64,000 bases of DNA from an uncultured Eubacterium sp. (GCA_900539325.1 UQCC01000001.1:310001-374000), one strand, 5' to 3'. Shown: positions 39,964-48,890, counted from the first letter of the stretch. The notes: generated by a model not told the origin, from the letters alone. Program-made: numbers and translations.

Positions 39964-40104
39964 ATAAAATAAATACGGGGTGGAAGACATATAAAGGTTT
40001 CTCCAACCAAGGCATTGATTGTCTCGGAGTCGGTATTAATGTTTCTCTTTTCATTGTTTCTCCTCTAACCGATGTCTTTAAAAAGGCTCCAATCCACCTT
40101 TTTT
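39964..40104 (+). ncRNA. Probable small regulatory RNA, about 140 nt
   Basis: Unannotated RNA in the mnmA-lipoprotein gap. The ends pair: GGTGGA (39979-39984) with TCCACC (40093-40098), then AGACAT (39985-39990) with ATGTCT (40072-40077). Inside are hairpin GGTT-TCTCC-AACC (39996-40008) and stem CATTGAT (40013-40019) with ATTAATG (40035-40041). TTTTTT after TCCACC acts as terminator. TTTCTC occurs three times (39998, 40042, 40057), twice as TTTCTCC, complementary to SD sequences such as GGAGAAA. No ORF of note. It does not match 6S, SRP, tmRNA or RNase P landmarks. A trans-acting SD-pairing sRNA is the best reading. Confidence 0.62.
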
Positions 40105-40123
40105 GTTATAAATTTGTTATAAA
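40103..40123 (+). repeat. Tandem direct repeat TTGTTATAAA
   Basis: Two copies at 40103-40112 and 40114-40123, separated by one base, between the small RNA terminator and the next hairpin. Possibly a regulator site or chance in AT-rich DNA. Confidence 0.5.
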
Positions 40124-40157
40124 CATCCGATTATATTGTCGGATGTTTATTTTTTGT
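40121..40157 (+). terminator. Second terminator after the small RNA
   Basis: AACATCCGA (40122-40130) pairs with TCGGATGTT (40139-40147), followed by TATTTTTTG. It lies 20 bases after the first terminator and may catch readthrough. Confidence 0.85.
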
Positions 40158-40188
40158 AATAAAAATGTTATTTTTTCTTAATTTACTA

Positions 40189-40217
40189 TTTATTTTATAT
40201 AAAAAATCTGTTATAAT
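40189..40217 (+). promoter_or_regulatory. Promoter of the lipoprotein/two-component operon
   Basis: TTTATT (40189-40194), a 17-base spacer and TATAAT (40212-40217), 34 bases before the lipoprotein ATG. Confidence 0.6.
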
Positions 40218-40250
40218 TATTTCATATATTGTCTGTAAAGGAGATAGTGC

Positions 40251-41555
40251 ATGAAATATTTTAAGCTTTTTGTATGCGTTGTTTTAATTGTTGCGTTATT
40301 CTCCGGATGCAGTTTTAGACTTGCCTCATCAGTAAATGATTTGATTTCTGCCGTTGCTCCTTTTGGAGATAATACAGATGTGAAAAGTGCTCTTGACAGC
40401 TTTATGACAAATGGATATTCACTTAAAAACCCATCATCGGGCGAATATATTACATCTTATAATTTCTACGATTTAGACGGTGATGATAAAGAAGAAGCTG
40501 TTGCTTTTTATGAACCAAACGATAATCTTGGAACAATTCGTATGGCAATAATCAAAGAATATTCAGGTAAATGGAAAGTGGTTTCTGATATAACCGGTTA
40601 CGGAGATGATGCGTACCGTCTTGATTTTGCCGATGTCAATAATGACGGCAAGGACGAAATTTTAGTATGTTGGAACACCATTTCAAATTCAAACAGTCAT
40701 TCTTTTGTTGTTTATAATATCAAATTTGAAGATAAAAAATTTGTAATTAATCAAATAAATAATGAGGATATATACTTAAATAATTATGTTATTGTGGATT
40801 TTAAACAAAACGGAAATAATGAAATTTTAATGTTTGAAATCAATTCGGGCACAAAAACAAGTGCCAAGGCAGAGCTTTATTCCGTTAATAATAACGAATT
40901 CAAACTAAAAGGTGAAACAAAACTTGATTCTCGTGTCATTTCTTACAGGAATATAAATGTTGAAAAAGCAGAAGGCGATATTAGAGTTTACGCCGATGCA
41001 ATAGGCTCTAACGGTGCCAGTATAAGAACAGAAGTAATTTATTGGTCAAATATGTACAACTCGATTGTTTCTCCGTTTTACAGCTATTCCACAGGAAGAA
41101 CATCAGGGACTTCAAGAGGTTGTCTTGTTAATTCAAGTGATATAAACGATGATGACAGAATAGAAATTCCCACTGATGCATCATTAAAAAAATTGCCTAA
41201 AAATATAAAATCACTCAATTGGAAAATCTATAATAAAACAATTCTTGTTCACAAGGCATATTCGTTATATGTTATCGATGATAATTACAACATTATAATT
41301 CCGGATGAATATTTTAAAAATATTTCTGCTGTGTATAACAGTGATTTAAGAGAAATGACTGTTATAAATAAGCAAACAAAAAAATCTGTTTTTTCAATAA
41401 TGCCTGTTTTAAAAGCTGTGTATGATGAAAAAACATATCAAGGATATAACATTATACTTGATAAATCGGGTTATTATTATCTTGCAAAAGCAGGTAATGA
41501 TAAGGATATAAAAATTTCTGTAAACGATTTAAAGCAATATATCAAAATTTGTTAG
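40251..41555 (+). CDS. Lipoprotein with FG-GAP/VCBS-like Asp repeats
   Basis: Exported lipoprotein of 434 residues. Signal peptide KYFKLFVCVVLIVALFSGC with lipobox ending at C20. The mature part is rich in Asp, Asn and Tyr. At least two Ca-binding-like repeats are seen, YDLDGDDKEEAVAFY and ADVNNDGKDEILVCW, with a weaker DINDDDRIEI later; such repeats suggest a beta-propeller. No catalytic motif seen. SD AAGGAG precedes the ATG. It is 30 bases upstream of a response regulator and kinase, so it may be a sensor-associated surface protein. The function is unknown. Confidence 0.8.
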   Translation: MKYFKLFVCVVLIVALFSGCSFRLASSVNDLISAVAPFGDNTDVKSALDSFMTNGYSLKNPSSGEYITSYNFYDLDGDDKEEAVAFYEPNDNLGTIRMAIIKEYSGKWKVVSDITGYGDDAYRLDFADVNNDGKDEILVCWNTISNSNSHSFVVYNIKFEDKKFVINQINNEDIYLNNYVIVDFKQNGNNEILMFEINSGTKTSAKAELYSVNNNEFKLKGETKLDSRVISYRNINVEKAEGDIRVYADAIGSNGASIRTEVIYWSNMYNSIVSPFYSYSTGRTSGTSRGCLVNSSDINDDDRIEIPTDASLKKLPKNIKSLNWKIYNKTILVHKAYSLYVIDDNYNIIIPDEYFKNISAVYNSDLREMTVINKQTKKSVFSIMPVLKAVYDEKTYQGYNIILDKSGYYYLAKAGNDKDIKISVNDLKQYIKIC

Positions 41556-41585
41556 TTTACTGTTTAAGAAAGGTACGGTGTGAAT

Positions 41586-42299
41586 ATGAAAAAGGTGCTT
41601 GTAGCTGAAGATGAAGAATCTATCAGAGAATTTATTGTAATCAACCTTTCTCGTTCCGGTTATACTGTTGAACAAGCCGAAAACGGACTTGTTGCACTTC
41701 AAAAATTCAAACAGGACGAAGAAGGTTTTGATGTTGCAATTCTTGATATTATGATGCCGGAACTTGACGGCCTTGCCGTATGCAAGGAGCTCCGTAAACT
41801 TTCGTCGGATTTAGGTATCATTATGCTCAGTGCAAAAACTCAGGAAATGGACAAGGTAACGGGCTTGCTTTTCGGGGCTGATGACTACGTTACAAAACCG
41901 TTTTCTCCAAGTGAACTTATGGCAAGAGTAGATGCCATTTACAGAAGAGTTGAAATGACAAGAGGGTTTAAAAAGGGAGACGCAAACGCCGACAGTATCG
42001 TTCTTGACGAATTTGAACTTAATCTTCGTAATCGTACTCTTTTAAAATCCGGTAATATGATTGAACTTACTCAGGTAGAATTTCAAATAGTTGAGTATTT
42101 CTTCCGCAATCCAAATGCAGCTTTGTCAAGAAATGACATCTTAAAGCAAGTTTGGGGAGCAAATTATTTCGGCGATGAAAAAATTGTTGATGTTAACATT
42201 CGCAGACTTCGTATGAAAATTGAAGATAATCCGTCAAGCCCGACAAGACTTGTAACAATATGGGGATTAGGTTACAAGTGGATTACAAGTGAGCAATAA
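41586..42299 (+). CDS. PhoP/WalR-like response regulator
   Basis: OmpR-family regulator of 237 residues. Receiver domain with AEDEESIREF, phospho-acceptor in AILDIMMPELDG, T/S in MLSAKTQEMD, and YVTKPFSPSEL. The winged helix has VEFQIVEYFFRNPNAALSRNDIL and ends TIWGLGYKW. ATG 41586 fits the family start (MKKVLVAEDE), with GGTG 5 bases upstream; GTG 41580 is also possible. It is followed by its probable kinase after 24 bases. Similar pairs control phosphate or cell-wall genes; the regulon is not determinable here. Confidence 0.93.
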   Translation: MKKVLVAEDEESIREFIVINLSRSGYTVEQAENGLVALQKFKQDEEGFDVAILDIMMPELDGLAVCKELRKLSSDLGIIMLSAKTQEMDKVTGLLFGADDYVTKPFSPSELMARVDAIYRRVEMTRGFKKGDANADSIVLDEFELNLRNRTLLKSGNMIELTQVEFQIVEYFFRNPNAALSRNDILKQVWGANYFGDEKIVDVNIRRLRMKIEDNPSSPTRLVTIWGLGYKWITSEQ

Positions 42300-42323
42300 A
42301 CAGAAAGTAGAGTTTTTTAGCAA

Positions 42324-43799
42324 ATGAACAAAGATTTTAATGCTTATTTTAAAAAATTTAAAAGCAAAAAAATCGAAGGTATTACAAAACGATGGTTAAT
42401 TTTAATAATCGGATTGATTGTTTTGTTGTTTACCGTTGCTTTTATCGTTTGCACTTCTCTTATAAAGGCTTATTATTACAATTCAGTTGAAAGTATTGTA
42501 AATTCAGCCGCTTCGGATTCCGCAATTAATTATTTTGAGAATAATATAAATAACGGTGAATCACTTGAATCATCTGCCGCACTTTATATTGACACATATT
42601 CAAACAAGGATTCAACAACGGTTTGGATTGTTGACAATGAAGGCAATGTTATTATATCATCTAATGGCTTCGGCGTGCAAAAACAAGATATGCCGGATTA
42701 TAAAGCCGCTATGGAGGATTCGGACGGTAGGGGCAAATTTGTCGGTAAACTTTCAAACGGTCAAAAAGTTATGGCTGTTTGCAGAGTAATAAAAAGTTCC
42801 GATAACACCAAAGTCGGTGCAATCCGTGTAATGACAGCTGTTGATAATGTTGACCGACAAATAGCAAGTATGTCATTTCTTATAGCTGTTATCTTTTTGA
42901 TTATTCTTGCTATAATTATACTTTCCAACCTTTATTTTATCAGAACTATTATAACACCGCTCAAAGAAGTCAATCAGGCAACAAAAAAGATTGCCGAGGG
43001 CAACCTTGATGTCAGAATAGAAAAGAAATATAATGACGAAATCGGTGACCTTGCCGACAGTATCAATACAATGGCATCTGAGATTGCTACGGCTGATAAA
43101 ATGAAAAATGATTTTATTTCAACCATTTCTCACGAACTTCGCACACCGCTTACATCTATTAAAGGATGGGGCGAAACACTTACACTCGGCAACCAAGACA
43201 ATGTGGACGAATTAACACAAAAAGGTTTGCAGGTTATTGTTAAGGAAGCTGGCAGGCTTGAAGGTTTTGTAGAGGAATTGCTTGATTTTTCAAGGCTTCA
43301 AAGCGGCAGAATGACTCTTCGACTTGCCAATGTAGATATTCTTGCTGAGCTTGAAGAAACACTTTTTACGTTCATTGAGCGTGCCGTTCGTGAAGGGTAT
43401 GAAGTAAAATACAGCATTCCGGAAGTTCCTTGTATTGCAAATGCCGATGCAAACAGACTTAAACAGGTCTTTATGAACATTCTTGATAATGCGCTAAAAT
43501 ATTCACGACCGGGCAGTAAAATCCTTGTAAAAGCCGAATTTGAGAAAAAAGACGATAAAGATTTTGTAAAAATTGCGATTGCCGACCAGGGTTGCGGCAT
43601 ATCGGAAGAAGATTTGCCACATGTAAAAGAAAAGTTTTACAAGGCTAATGTAAGCGTTAAAGGTTCCGGTATCGGTCTTGCTGTAACAACGGAAATTGTA
43701 AATTTGCATAACGGTTATTTGGATATAGACAGCGTTGAGGGTAAAGGAACTTTGGTAACGATTCATCTTCCTTTGCTGGAAGCACCATACCAAAACTAA
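42324..43799 (+). CDS. Sensor histidine kinase with HAMP domain (PhoR/WalK-like)
   Basis: Membrane kinase of 491 residues. TM1 (about 24-47) is followed by an extracytoplasmic sensor of about 135 residues with a Cache/PAS-like pattern (VWIVDNEGNVIISS). TM2 (about 185-208) leads to a HAMP domain (ITPLKEVNQATKKIAEGNLD). H-box is FISTISHELRTPLTSIKGW. ATPase motifs are NILDNALKYS, DQGCGI and GSGIGLAV. There is no cytoplasmic PAS domain, unlike WalK. It directly follows its regulator gene. The ligand is unknown. Confidence 0.92.
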   Translation: MNKDFNAYFKKFKSKKIEGITKRWLILIIGLIVLLFTVAFIVCTSLIKAYYYNSVESIVNSAASDSAINYFENNINNGESLESSAALYIDTYSNKDSTTVWIVDNEGNVIISSNGFGVQKQDMPDYKAAMEDSDGRGKFVGKLSNGQKVMAVCRVIKSSDNTKVGAIRVMTAVDNVDRQIASMSFLIAVIFLIILAIIILSNLYFIRTIITPLKEVNQATKKIAEGNLDVRIEKKYNDEIGDLADSINTMASEIATADKMKNDFISTISHELRTPLTSIKGWGETLTLGNQDNVDELTQKGLQVIVKEAGRLEGFVEELLDFSRLQSGRMTLRLANVDILAELEETLFTFIERAVREGYEVKYSIPEVPCIANADANRLKQVFMNILDNALKYSRPGSKILVKAEFEKKDDKDFVKIAIADQGCGISEEDLPHVKEKFYKANVSVKGSGIGLAVTTEIVNLHNGYLDIDSVEGKGTLVTIHLPLLEAPYQN

Positions 43800-43818
43800 A
43801 ATTTGAAAGGTTATTTTA

Positions 43819-44793
43819 ATGAGTAAAAAAAAGCACATTACTTCCGTAGGCGGTCAAGCACTTATTGAAGGTGTTATGATGCAAGGTCCGAGAGGCATTG
43901 CAACAGCCGTCAGAAAAACCGATAATTCTATTCTTGTAGAATATCATAAATTTAATCATTTAAAAGATAAAAACAAATTTTTTGGCATTCCTGTTATTCG
44001 TGGAATTGTTGCATTCTTTGAATCAATGATTATGGGGTACAAGCTTTTGATGTATTCAGCCGAGGCATCGGGAATGGAAGACCTTGAAGATGTTGAAATG
44101 AATAAATTTGAAAAGTGGATTACCGATAAATTAGGCGAAAAATTCATGGATATAATTATGGGATTTGCAAGTGTTCTCGGATTTGCTCTTGCATTTTTGA
44201 TTTTTTTCTTTCTTCCTGTGTTTATATTTAACAAAATAAACGCTGCGGCACATATGTCACTCACCCCGTGGCAGGGAACTATCGAAGGTTGTATGAAAAT
44301 ATTTATTTTTGTTGTTTATATGCTTTTGGTTTCTCAAATGAAAGATATAAAAAGACTTTTCAAATATCACGGTGCCGAACACAAAAGTATTGCTTGCTAT
44401 GAAGCAGGTGAGGAACTCACAGTGGAAAATGTAAAAAAATGCACTCGTTTTCATCCAAGATGCGGCACATCTTTTATGTTTGTAATGCTTATTTTAAGTA
44501 TTGTTATTGTTACTTTTCTTTCGCTTTTTGTTCCGGCTGAATTAAAGCAAAACACGATTGCATGGATGCTTATTAAATTACCGCTTATCCCGCTTATTAT
44601 GGGTATCGGCTATGAATTTATCAGATATGCAGGTAAGCACGACAATCTGTTTGTCAAAATAGTGTCCGCTCCTGGTTTATGGATGCAGAGAATTACAACA
44701 AAAGAACCCGACGATGATATTATTGAAGTCGGCATTGCTTCAATTAAAGCTGTTATTACCGATAATATTGAGGATGACGAAATCAAACAATGA
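43819..44793 (+). CDS. DUF1385 membrane protein (YqhQ-like)
   Basis: Membrane protein of 324 residues of the DUF1385 family, recognised by SVGGQALIEGVMMQGPRG near the start and the central block YHGAEHKSIACYEAGEELTVENVKKCTRFHPRCGTSF (quoted here by its key Cys/His pattern). About four hydrophobic segments (roughly 60-80, 115-140, 150-170, 215-240, with another near 250). The His/Cys pattern hints at metal binding. It overlaps prmC by 4 bases, an arrangement common in Clostridia (near prfA/rpmE). Molecular role unknown. Confidence 0.82.
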   Translation: MSKKKHITSVGGQALIEGVMMQGPRGIATAVRKTDNSILVEYHKFNHLKDKNKFFGIPVIRGIVAFFESMIMGYKLLMYSAEASGMEDLEDVEMNKFEKWITDKLGEKFMDIIMGFASVLGFALAFLIFFFLPVFIFNKINAAAHMSLTPWQGTIEGCMKIFIFVVYMLLVSQMKDIKRLFKYHGAEHKSIACYEAGEELTVENVKKCTRFHPRCGTSFMFVMLILSIVIVTFLSLFVPAELKQNTIAWMLIKLPLIPLIMGIGYEFIRYAGKHDNLFVKIVSAPGLWMQRITTKEPDDDIIEVGIASIKAVITDNIEDDEIKQ

Positions 44794-45605
44794 ATGTTAA
44801 GGAAGCATACAGTTACAGCGTAAGTTTTTTAGAGGCAAACGGTGTTGAAGAGGCTGATTTCAAGGCACTTACAGTTGTTTGCCATGTTGCAGGAATCAAA
44901 AACAGCGAATATCACGCTCATAAATACGATTTTATAATTACTAAGCGGCTTGCAGAGTGCTTATGGAAGCTTAAAACAGGCGAACCGCTTCAATATGTTA
45001 TCGGCAAATGGGATTTTTATGAAAGTGAGTTTTATGTAGGAGAGGGAGTTTTAATTCCCCGTCCCGAAACAGAGGAACTTGTTAACCTTGCCGTTAAATA
45101 TTTAAAGACCGTTACCGATCCTGTTGTAATTGATTTGTGTTCGGGTAGCGGCTGTATCGGCATCAGCATTGCTAAAGCCGTACCGGATTCAAAAGTTTAC
45201 TGCATAGAGAAAAGCAAAGAAGCATTTAGATATTTAGAAAAAAATGCCAAAGATTGCAACAATGTTGTTTTGATTAATGACGATATTTTTAATAATATTG
45301 ATATTGAAAATGCAGATTTGATTATTTCAAATCCACCGTATATTAAAACTTCGGATTTAGCTAATTTGCAGGATGAAGTAAAAAAAGAACCTCAAATGGC
45401 TCTTGACGGAGGAAATGACGGACTCGTTTTTTACAGAGCAATAAATACCAATTGGACTTCTAAACTAAAATCAAACGGTGTTTTAATGCTCGAAATCGGA
45501 GAAGATCAGGGAAAAGACATTGTTGATGTGTTAACCGAATTTAATAATGTTGAAGTAAAAAAAGATATGTATGGCAACGACAGAATGGTTGTTGCAAAAA
45601 GGTGA
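44790..45605 (+). CDS. prmC: Release factor glutamine methyltransferase PrmC
   Basis: N5-glutamine methyltransferase acting on the GGQ motif of RF1/RF2. 271 residues. SAM site VIDLCSGSGCIGISIAK; catalytic NPPY in IISNPPYIKTSDL; upstream conserved QYVIGKWDFYESEFYVGEGVLIPRPETEEL. ATGA overlap with the DUF1385 gene. PrfA, its usual neighbour, is not in this window. Confidence 0.95.
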   Translation: MNVKEAYSYSVSFLEANGVEEADFKALTVVCHVAGIKNSEYHAHKYDFIITKRLAECLWKLKTGEPLQYVIGKWDFYESEFYVGEGVLIPRPETEELVNLAVKYLKTVTDPVVIDLCSGSGCIGISIAKAVPDSKVYCIEKSKEAFRYLEKNAKDCNNVVLINDDIFNNIDIENADLIISNPPYIKTSDLANLQDEVKKEPQMALDGGNDGLVFYRAINTNWTSKLKSNGVLMLEIGEDQGKDIVDVLTEFNNVEVKKDMYGNDRMVVAKR

Positions 45606-45609
45606 TTAT

Positions 45610-46284
45610 ATGATTTCAATTTTCAGATATATACAGCAGGGAGAATATTTACTCGCAATTATTGCTGTTCTTTCAAGATGCTTTGTTGTATTCTGTTGTT
45701 TACCTATTCATGAATTGGCTCACGGACTGATGGCTCATCTGCTCGGTGATGATACGGCCAAAAGAGAGGGGAGGCTGTCGCTTAATCCCTTTGCCCATCT
45801 TAATCCTATCGGTACGATTATGATTTTTCTTTTCGGTATAGGTTATGCAAATCCCGTGCCAATCAATCCAAGAAACTTTAAAAATGAAAAAGGCGGTATG
45901 GCTTTGACCGCACTCGCAGGTCCGCTTGCAAATCTTCTCATGGGCTTTGTTTCGGTTTGGGGTTTCTTTATCTTTACGAAGTTTACCGGCTCATCTGCAG
46001 TAGGAAGTGCAGTTGCTTACTTCTTCCTTTATTCAGCACAAATCAATGTTATGCTTGCGGTTTTCAACTTATTTCCTATTCCACCGCTTGACGGCTCTAA
46101 AATTTTGGCCGCAGTTTTACCTGATAAAATCTATTATAAATATATGATGTATGAAAGATATATCATGATTGCTCTTATGATTTTACTTTTCACCGGCGTA
46201 CTTGATACTCCGATTTCATTCTTAACAAGCAAACTTTTAAATTTTATATCTATTCTTCCTAATTTAGTATTTCATCTTTATTAA
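45610..46284 (+). CDS. Site-2 protease family (M50B) membrane metalloprotease
   Basis: Intramembrane zinc metalloprotease homologue of 224 residues. HExxH in LPIHELAHGLMAHLLGD, and the third ligand motif in FNLFPIPPLDGSKIL. Further conserved: GRLSLNPFAHLNPIGTI and LAGPLANLLMG. About five or six hydrophobic segments. No PDZ domain, so it belongs to the small Rip/YwhC-like group. ATG 45610 is the start, with AGGTGA upstream; an earlier ATG lies within prmC. It is followed by scpAB, the usual Firmicutes order. Confidence 0.88.
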   Translation: MISIFRYIQQGEYLLAIIAVLSRCFVVFCCLPIHELAHGLMAHLLGDDTAKREGRLSLNPFAHLNPIGTIMIFLFGIGYANPVPINPRNFKNEKGGMALTALAGPLANLLMGFVSVWGFFIFTKFTGSSAVGSAVAYFFLYSAQINVMLAVFNLFPIPPLDGSKILAAVLPDKIYYKYMMYERYIMIALMILLFTGVLDTPISFLTSKLLNFISILPNLVFHLY

Positions 46285-46295
46285 TCAGAGGTTTT

Positions 46296-47024
46296 ATGGA
46301 TAACTTAACCTACAAAATCGAGGTGTTTGAAGGCCCTATGGATCTTCTGTTGCACCTTATAAGTAAACATAAACTGAATATAAATGATATTCCGATTGTA
46401 GAACTTGTAAATCAATATCTTGATTATGTTCGTCAAATGGAAGAAGCCGATTTTGATGTTGCAGGCGACTTTCTTGAAATGGCTGCAAGATTGATTTATA
46501 TCAAAACCGTGTCTTTGCTTCCTCGTCACGAAGAAGCAGAAGTTCTCAAAAAAGAGCTTACAGGTGAATTAATCGAATATCGTGATTGTAAACTTATGGC
46601 TGAAAAGCTTTCAAATCAAACAGATGGTTTCGGAAGGTTTGTTCGTCAACCGCAGGGTGGCTGGGTGAATTATGATTACGAGCGATTTCACGAACCTGAT
46701 GAACTGTTGGACGCATATATAAATGTTGCCGGCAAAGCTCAAAGACGACTTCCGCCGCCTATTGACTCGTTTAAAGTTATCGTTGCAAAAAAGTTTGTCA
46801 ATGTTGCTTCTAAAGTAAGAACGGTTATGCGTAAACTTTGGAGCGGTAAAAAAGTTCATTTTTTATCACTGTTTGACGGTGCAAAATCAAAATCCGACAT
46901 TGTTGCAACTTTTTTGGCAGTATTGGAACTTACAAAAACAAAAAGAATCACGGTTGAGGGTGATATGCACAATCCAACCGTTAAAATAGTTAATGAAACC
47001 AAAGAGGTAGATAACCTTGAATAA
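46296..47024 (+). CDS. scpA: Segregation and condensation protein A
   Basis: Kleisin subunit of the SMC-ScpAB condensin that organises the chromosome. 242 residues. N-terminal YKIEVFEGPMDLLLHLISKHKLNINDIPI and AGDFLEMAARLIYIKTVSLLP bind the SMC head and ScpB. C-terminal winged helix (about 185-240) includes SKSDIVATFLAVLELTKTKRI. Overlaps scpB by 8 bases. Confidence 0.95.
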   Translation: MDNLTYKIEVFEGPMDLLLHLISKHKLNINDIPIVELVNQYLDYVRQMEEADFDVAGDFLEMAARLIYIKTVSLLPRHEEAEVLKKELTGELIEYRDCKLMAEKLSNQTDGFGRFVRQPQGGWVNYDYERFHEPDELLDAYINVAGKAQRRLPPPIDSFKVIVAKKFVNVASKVRTVMRKLWSGKKVHFLSLFDGAKSKSDIVATFLAVLELTKTKRITVEGDMHNPTVKIVNETKEVDNLE

Positions 47025-47649
47025 AACAGAAAATTTAGTATCAACGCTTGAAGCAATGCTTTTTGCCGCCGGAGACCCGGTTGAACCTACAAAACTTGCC
47101 GAAGTTCTTGATATTGATATAGAAACAATCGAAAAAATGCTTGAGCATTTAGGTGCACAATACGACGAACGAAATTCGGGCTTAATGCTTATCAGAGTAG
47201 ACAATAAGTATCAAATTTGCACCAGAGAAAAATACAGCGATGAAGTTCGCAAACTTATGGAAATCAAAAAGAATGCTCCGCTCAGTAATGCGGCATTTGA
47301 GGTTCTTGCAGTTATTGCATACAATAAAACCGTTACCCGCTCATTTATTGAACAGGTAAGGGGAGTTGACTGTTCGGGTCCGATTTCATCACTTGTACAA
47401 AAAGGACTTATTGAAGAAAAGGGAAGAATGGACCTGCCGGGCAGACCTCTTATTTACGGAATAACTGATAGGTTTTTAAGATGTTTTTCTCTTAATTCAC
47501 TTGAAGATTTACCTGATTTGCCGAAAACCGAAGAAATTGAAAGTATTGCAAAAGACGACAGTCAAACTTCTCTATTTGACAAAGAAAATAAATCTGATAT
47601 ATTTAAAGAAAAAGAAATATCCGAAATTGCTCATGTTGAGGAGGAATAA
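47017..47649 (+). CDS. scpB: Segregation and condensation protein B
   Basis: Partner of ScpA, 210 residues, two winged-helix domains. Landmarks are STLEAMLFAAGDPVEPTKLAEVL, YQICTREKYSDEV, APLSNAAFEVLAVIAYNKTVTRSFIEQVRG and KGRMDLPGRPLIYGITDRFLRCF. TTG 47017 is the start, with AGAGGTAG upstream and no better alternative. An acidic tail of about 45 residues follows the core. One base separates it from the DUF2953 gene. Confidence 0.94.
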   Translation: MNKTENLVSTLEAMLFAAGDPVEPTKLAEVLDIDIETIEKMLEHLGAQYDERNSGLMLIRVDNKYQICTREKYSDEVRKLMEIKKNAPLSNAAFEVLAVIAYNKTVTRSFIEQVRGVDCSGPISSLVQKGLIEEKGRMDLPGRPLIYGITDRFLRCFSLNSLEDLPDLPKTEEIESIAKDDSQTSLFDKENKSDIFKEKEISEIAHVEEE

Positions 47650-48423
47650 ATGAAAACTTTTTTGATAATTTTAGCTGTCATAGTTTTAATTTTTGCAATT
47701 ATTCTTTCTCTTTCAGCTGAAGCAACTGTTATTTATGACAATGGCTGGCACACAACTGTTCAAGTTCTTTTTATAAAAAAGGATATTGAACTTTCAAAAA
47801 TATTAAACTTTGTTTTATTTCCTGATAAAGCAGGTAAGGAAGCCGCTGAAAAACAGAAAGAAAAGAAAAAAAATAAAACAGCTCCTGCAAAAACTGTTAT
47901 TCAAGAAAATAAAGAAGAAATTAAACAGGTCACCGAATCAAATAATGATATAAAAGAAACAAATATCAATTCTGAGGTTACAGCCGAGTCTGAGAAGACT
48001 AAAGTTGAGCCAAATCAACAACCAAAGAAAAATCCTATTGCCAAAATAATCGACGAAGACGGTATAGTCGGAATTATGCTTTTGGCATCAAATTTGGTGG
48101 AAACTTTAAATACCGCCGTGATAACTTTATTTAAAGGTTTGCATATTTACTCATTATATGTTAAAATGATAGTCGGTGGTGCCGATGCAGACGAAATTGC
48201 AAGAGCATACGGCAGAATTTGTGGTTTTTATTACCCTCTAAAGGGTATGATTTTAAACGGTATGAAGGTTGATCAATATGATGATTACATACAACCTGAT
48301 TTTATTGCACCCGCAAACGAATATGAATTTCAGCTTATTGCATCTATAAATATAGCATTGATTTTAAAAATAGGTATTAAAGCAGGAGCAAAATTCCTGG
48401 TTAACTTAATAAAAAATAAGTAA
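47650..48423 (+). CDS. DUF2953 protein (YtfI-like)
   Basis: Protein of 257 residues with an N-terminal membrane segment (about 4-24). A charged low-complexity linker (about 65-120, Lys/Glu/Asn-rich) follows, and then a C-terminal DUF2953 domain with IVGGADADEIARAYGRICGFYYPLKGM. In Bacillus the homologue YtfI is encoded next to ytfJ and is linked to sporulation; here the same pair is kept. GAGGAGG precedes the ATG. Function unknown beyond that association. Confidence 0.82.
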   Translation: MKTFLIILAVIVLIFAIILSLSAEATVIYDNGWHTTVQVLFIKKDIELSKILNFVLFPDKAGKEAAEKQKEKKKNKTAPAKTVIQENKEEIKQVTESNNDIKETNINSEVTAESEKTKVEPNQQPKKNPIAKIIDEDGIVGIMLLASNLVETLNTAVITLFKGLHIYSLYVKMIVGGADADEIARAYGRICGFYYPLKGMILNGMKVDQYDDYIQPDFIAPANEYEFQLIASINIALILKIGIKAGAKFLVNLIKNK

Positions 48424-48444
48424 TTAATATAAGGGGAAAGAATT

Positions 48445-48840
48445 ATGAAAGAAACTCCGGTAAACAAAATAATGGAATCAACACTTGAAAAAATGAGAGA
48501 AATGGTTGATGTTTCAACTATTATCGGTGAGCCTATGGTAACAGGCAACACTACTCTTATTCCTGTATCAAAGGTTTCTTACGGCTTCACATCGGGCGGA
48601 ACAGATCTTCCGTCAAAGCAAAATAAGGAACTTTTCGGCGGTGCAGGTGGAGGCGGTATTTCCATTACTCCTGTTGCATTCATCGTTATTCAGGATTCAA
48701 AGGTTAGACTTATGCAAATCAACAATTACACATCATCCGCAGACAGAGCTATTGCAATGATTCCGGAACTTGTTGACAAGCTTACAGAACTCACCGAAGC
48801 AAAGAAAAAAGATTCGCCTGCAGAAGAAAAAGCAGAATAA
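48445..48840 (+). CDS. ytfJ: GerW-family sporulation protein YtfJ
   Basis: Spore-associated protein of 131 residues in the GerW/YtfJ family. It has KIMESTLEKMREMVDVSTIIGEPM, VSKVSYGFTSGGTDLP, a glycine-rich loop FGGAGGGGISI and TPVAFIVIQDSKVRLM. In Bacillus it is made in the forespore and affects lysozyme-type germination response. Its presence supports a spore-forming host. SD GGGGAAAG precedes the ATG. A long hairpin follows that includes the next gene's SD. Confidence 0.93.
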   Translation: MKETPVNKIMESTLEKMREMVDVSTIIGEPMVTGNTTLIPVSKVSYGFTSGGTDLPSKQNKELFGGAGGGGISITPVAFIVIQDSKVRLMQINNYTSSADRAIAMIPELVDKLTELTEAKKKDSPAEEKAE

Positions 48841-48854
48841 TTTTAATTAAACAG

Positions 48855-48890
48855 AATCACCTGCATATATTTATGTAGGTGATTGTTTTG
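48855..48890 (+). promoter_or_regulatory. Hairpin that both ends ytfJ and covers the next SD
   Basis: AATCACCTGCATA (48855-48867) pairs with TATGTAGGTGATT (48872-48884), 13 pairs with one wobble. The 3' arm contains the SD AGGTG of the carboxypeptidase gene, whose TTG starts at 48888. GTTTTGTG follows, so it is terminator-like. Effect on translation is inferred. Confidence 0.65.

Noticed and set aside
39964..40104. Reading this RNA as a riboswitch for the lipoprotein gene
   Set aside because: Two terminators and a separate promoter (40189-40217) lie between it and the gene, so it is more likely an independent RNA.
45571..45609. Upstream ATG for the M50 protease
   Set aside because: It lies inside the prmC C-terminus without an SD; ATG 45610 has AGGTGA at good spacing.
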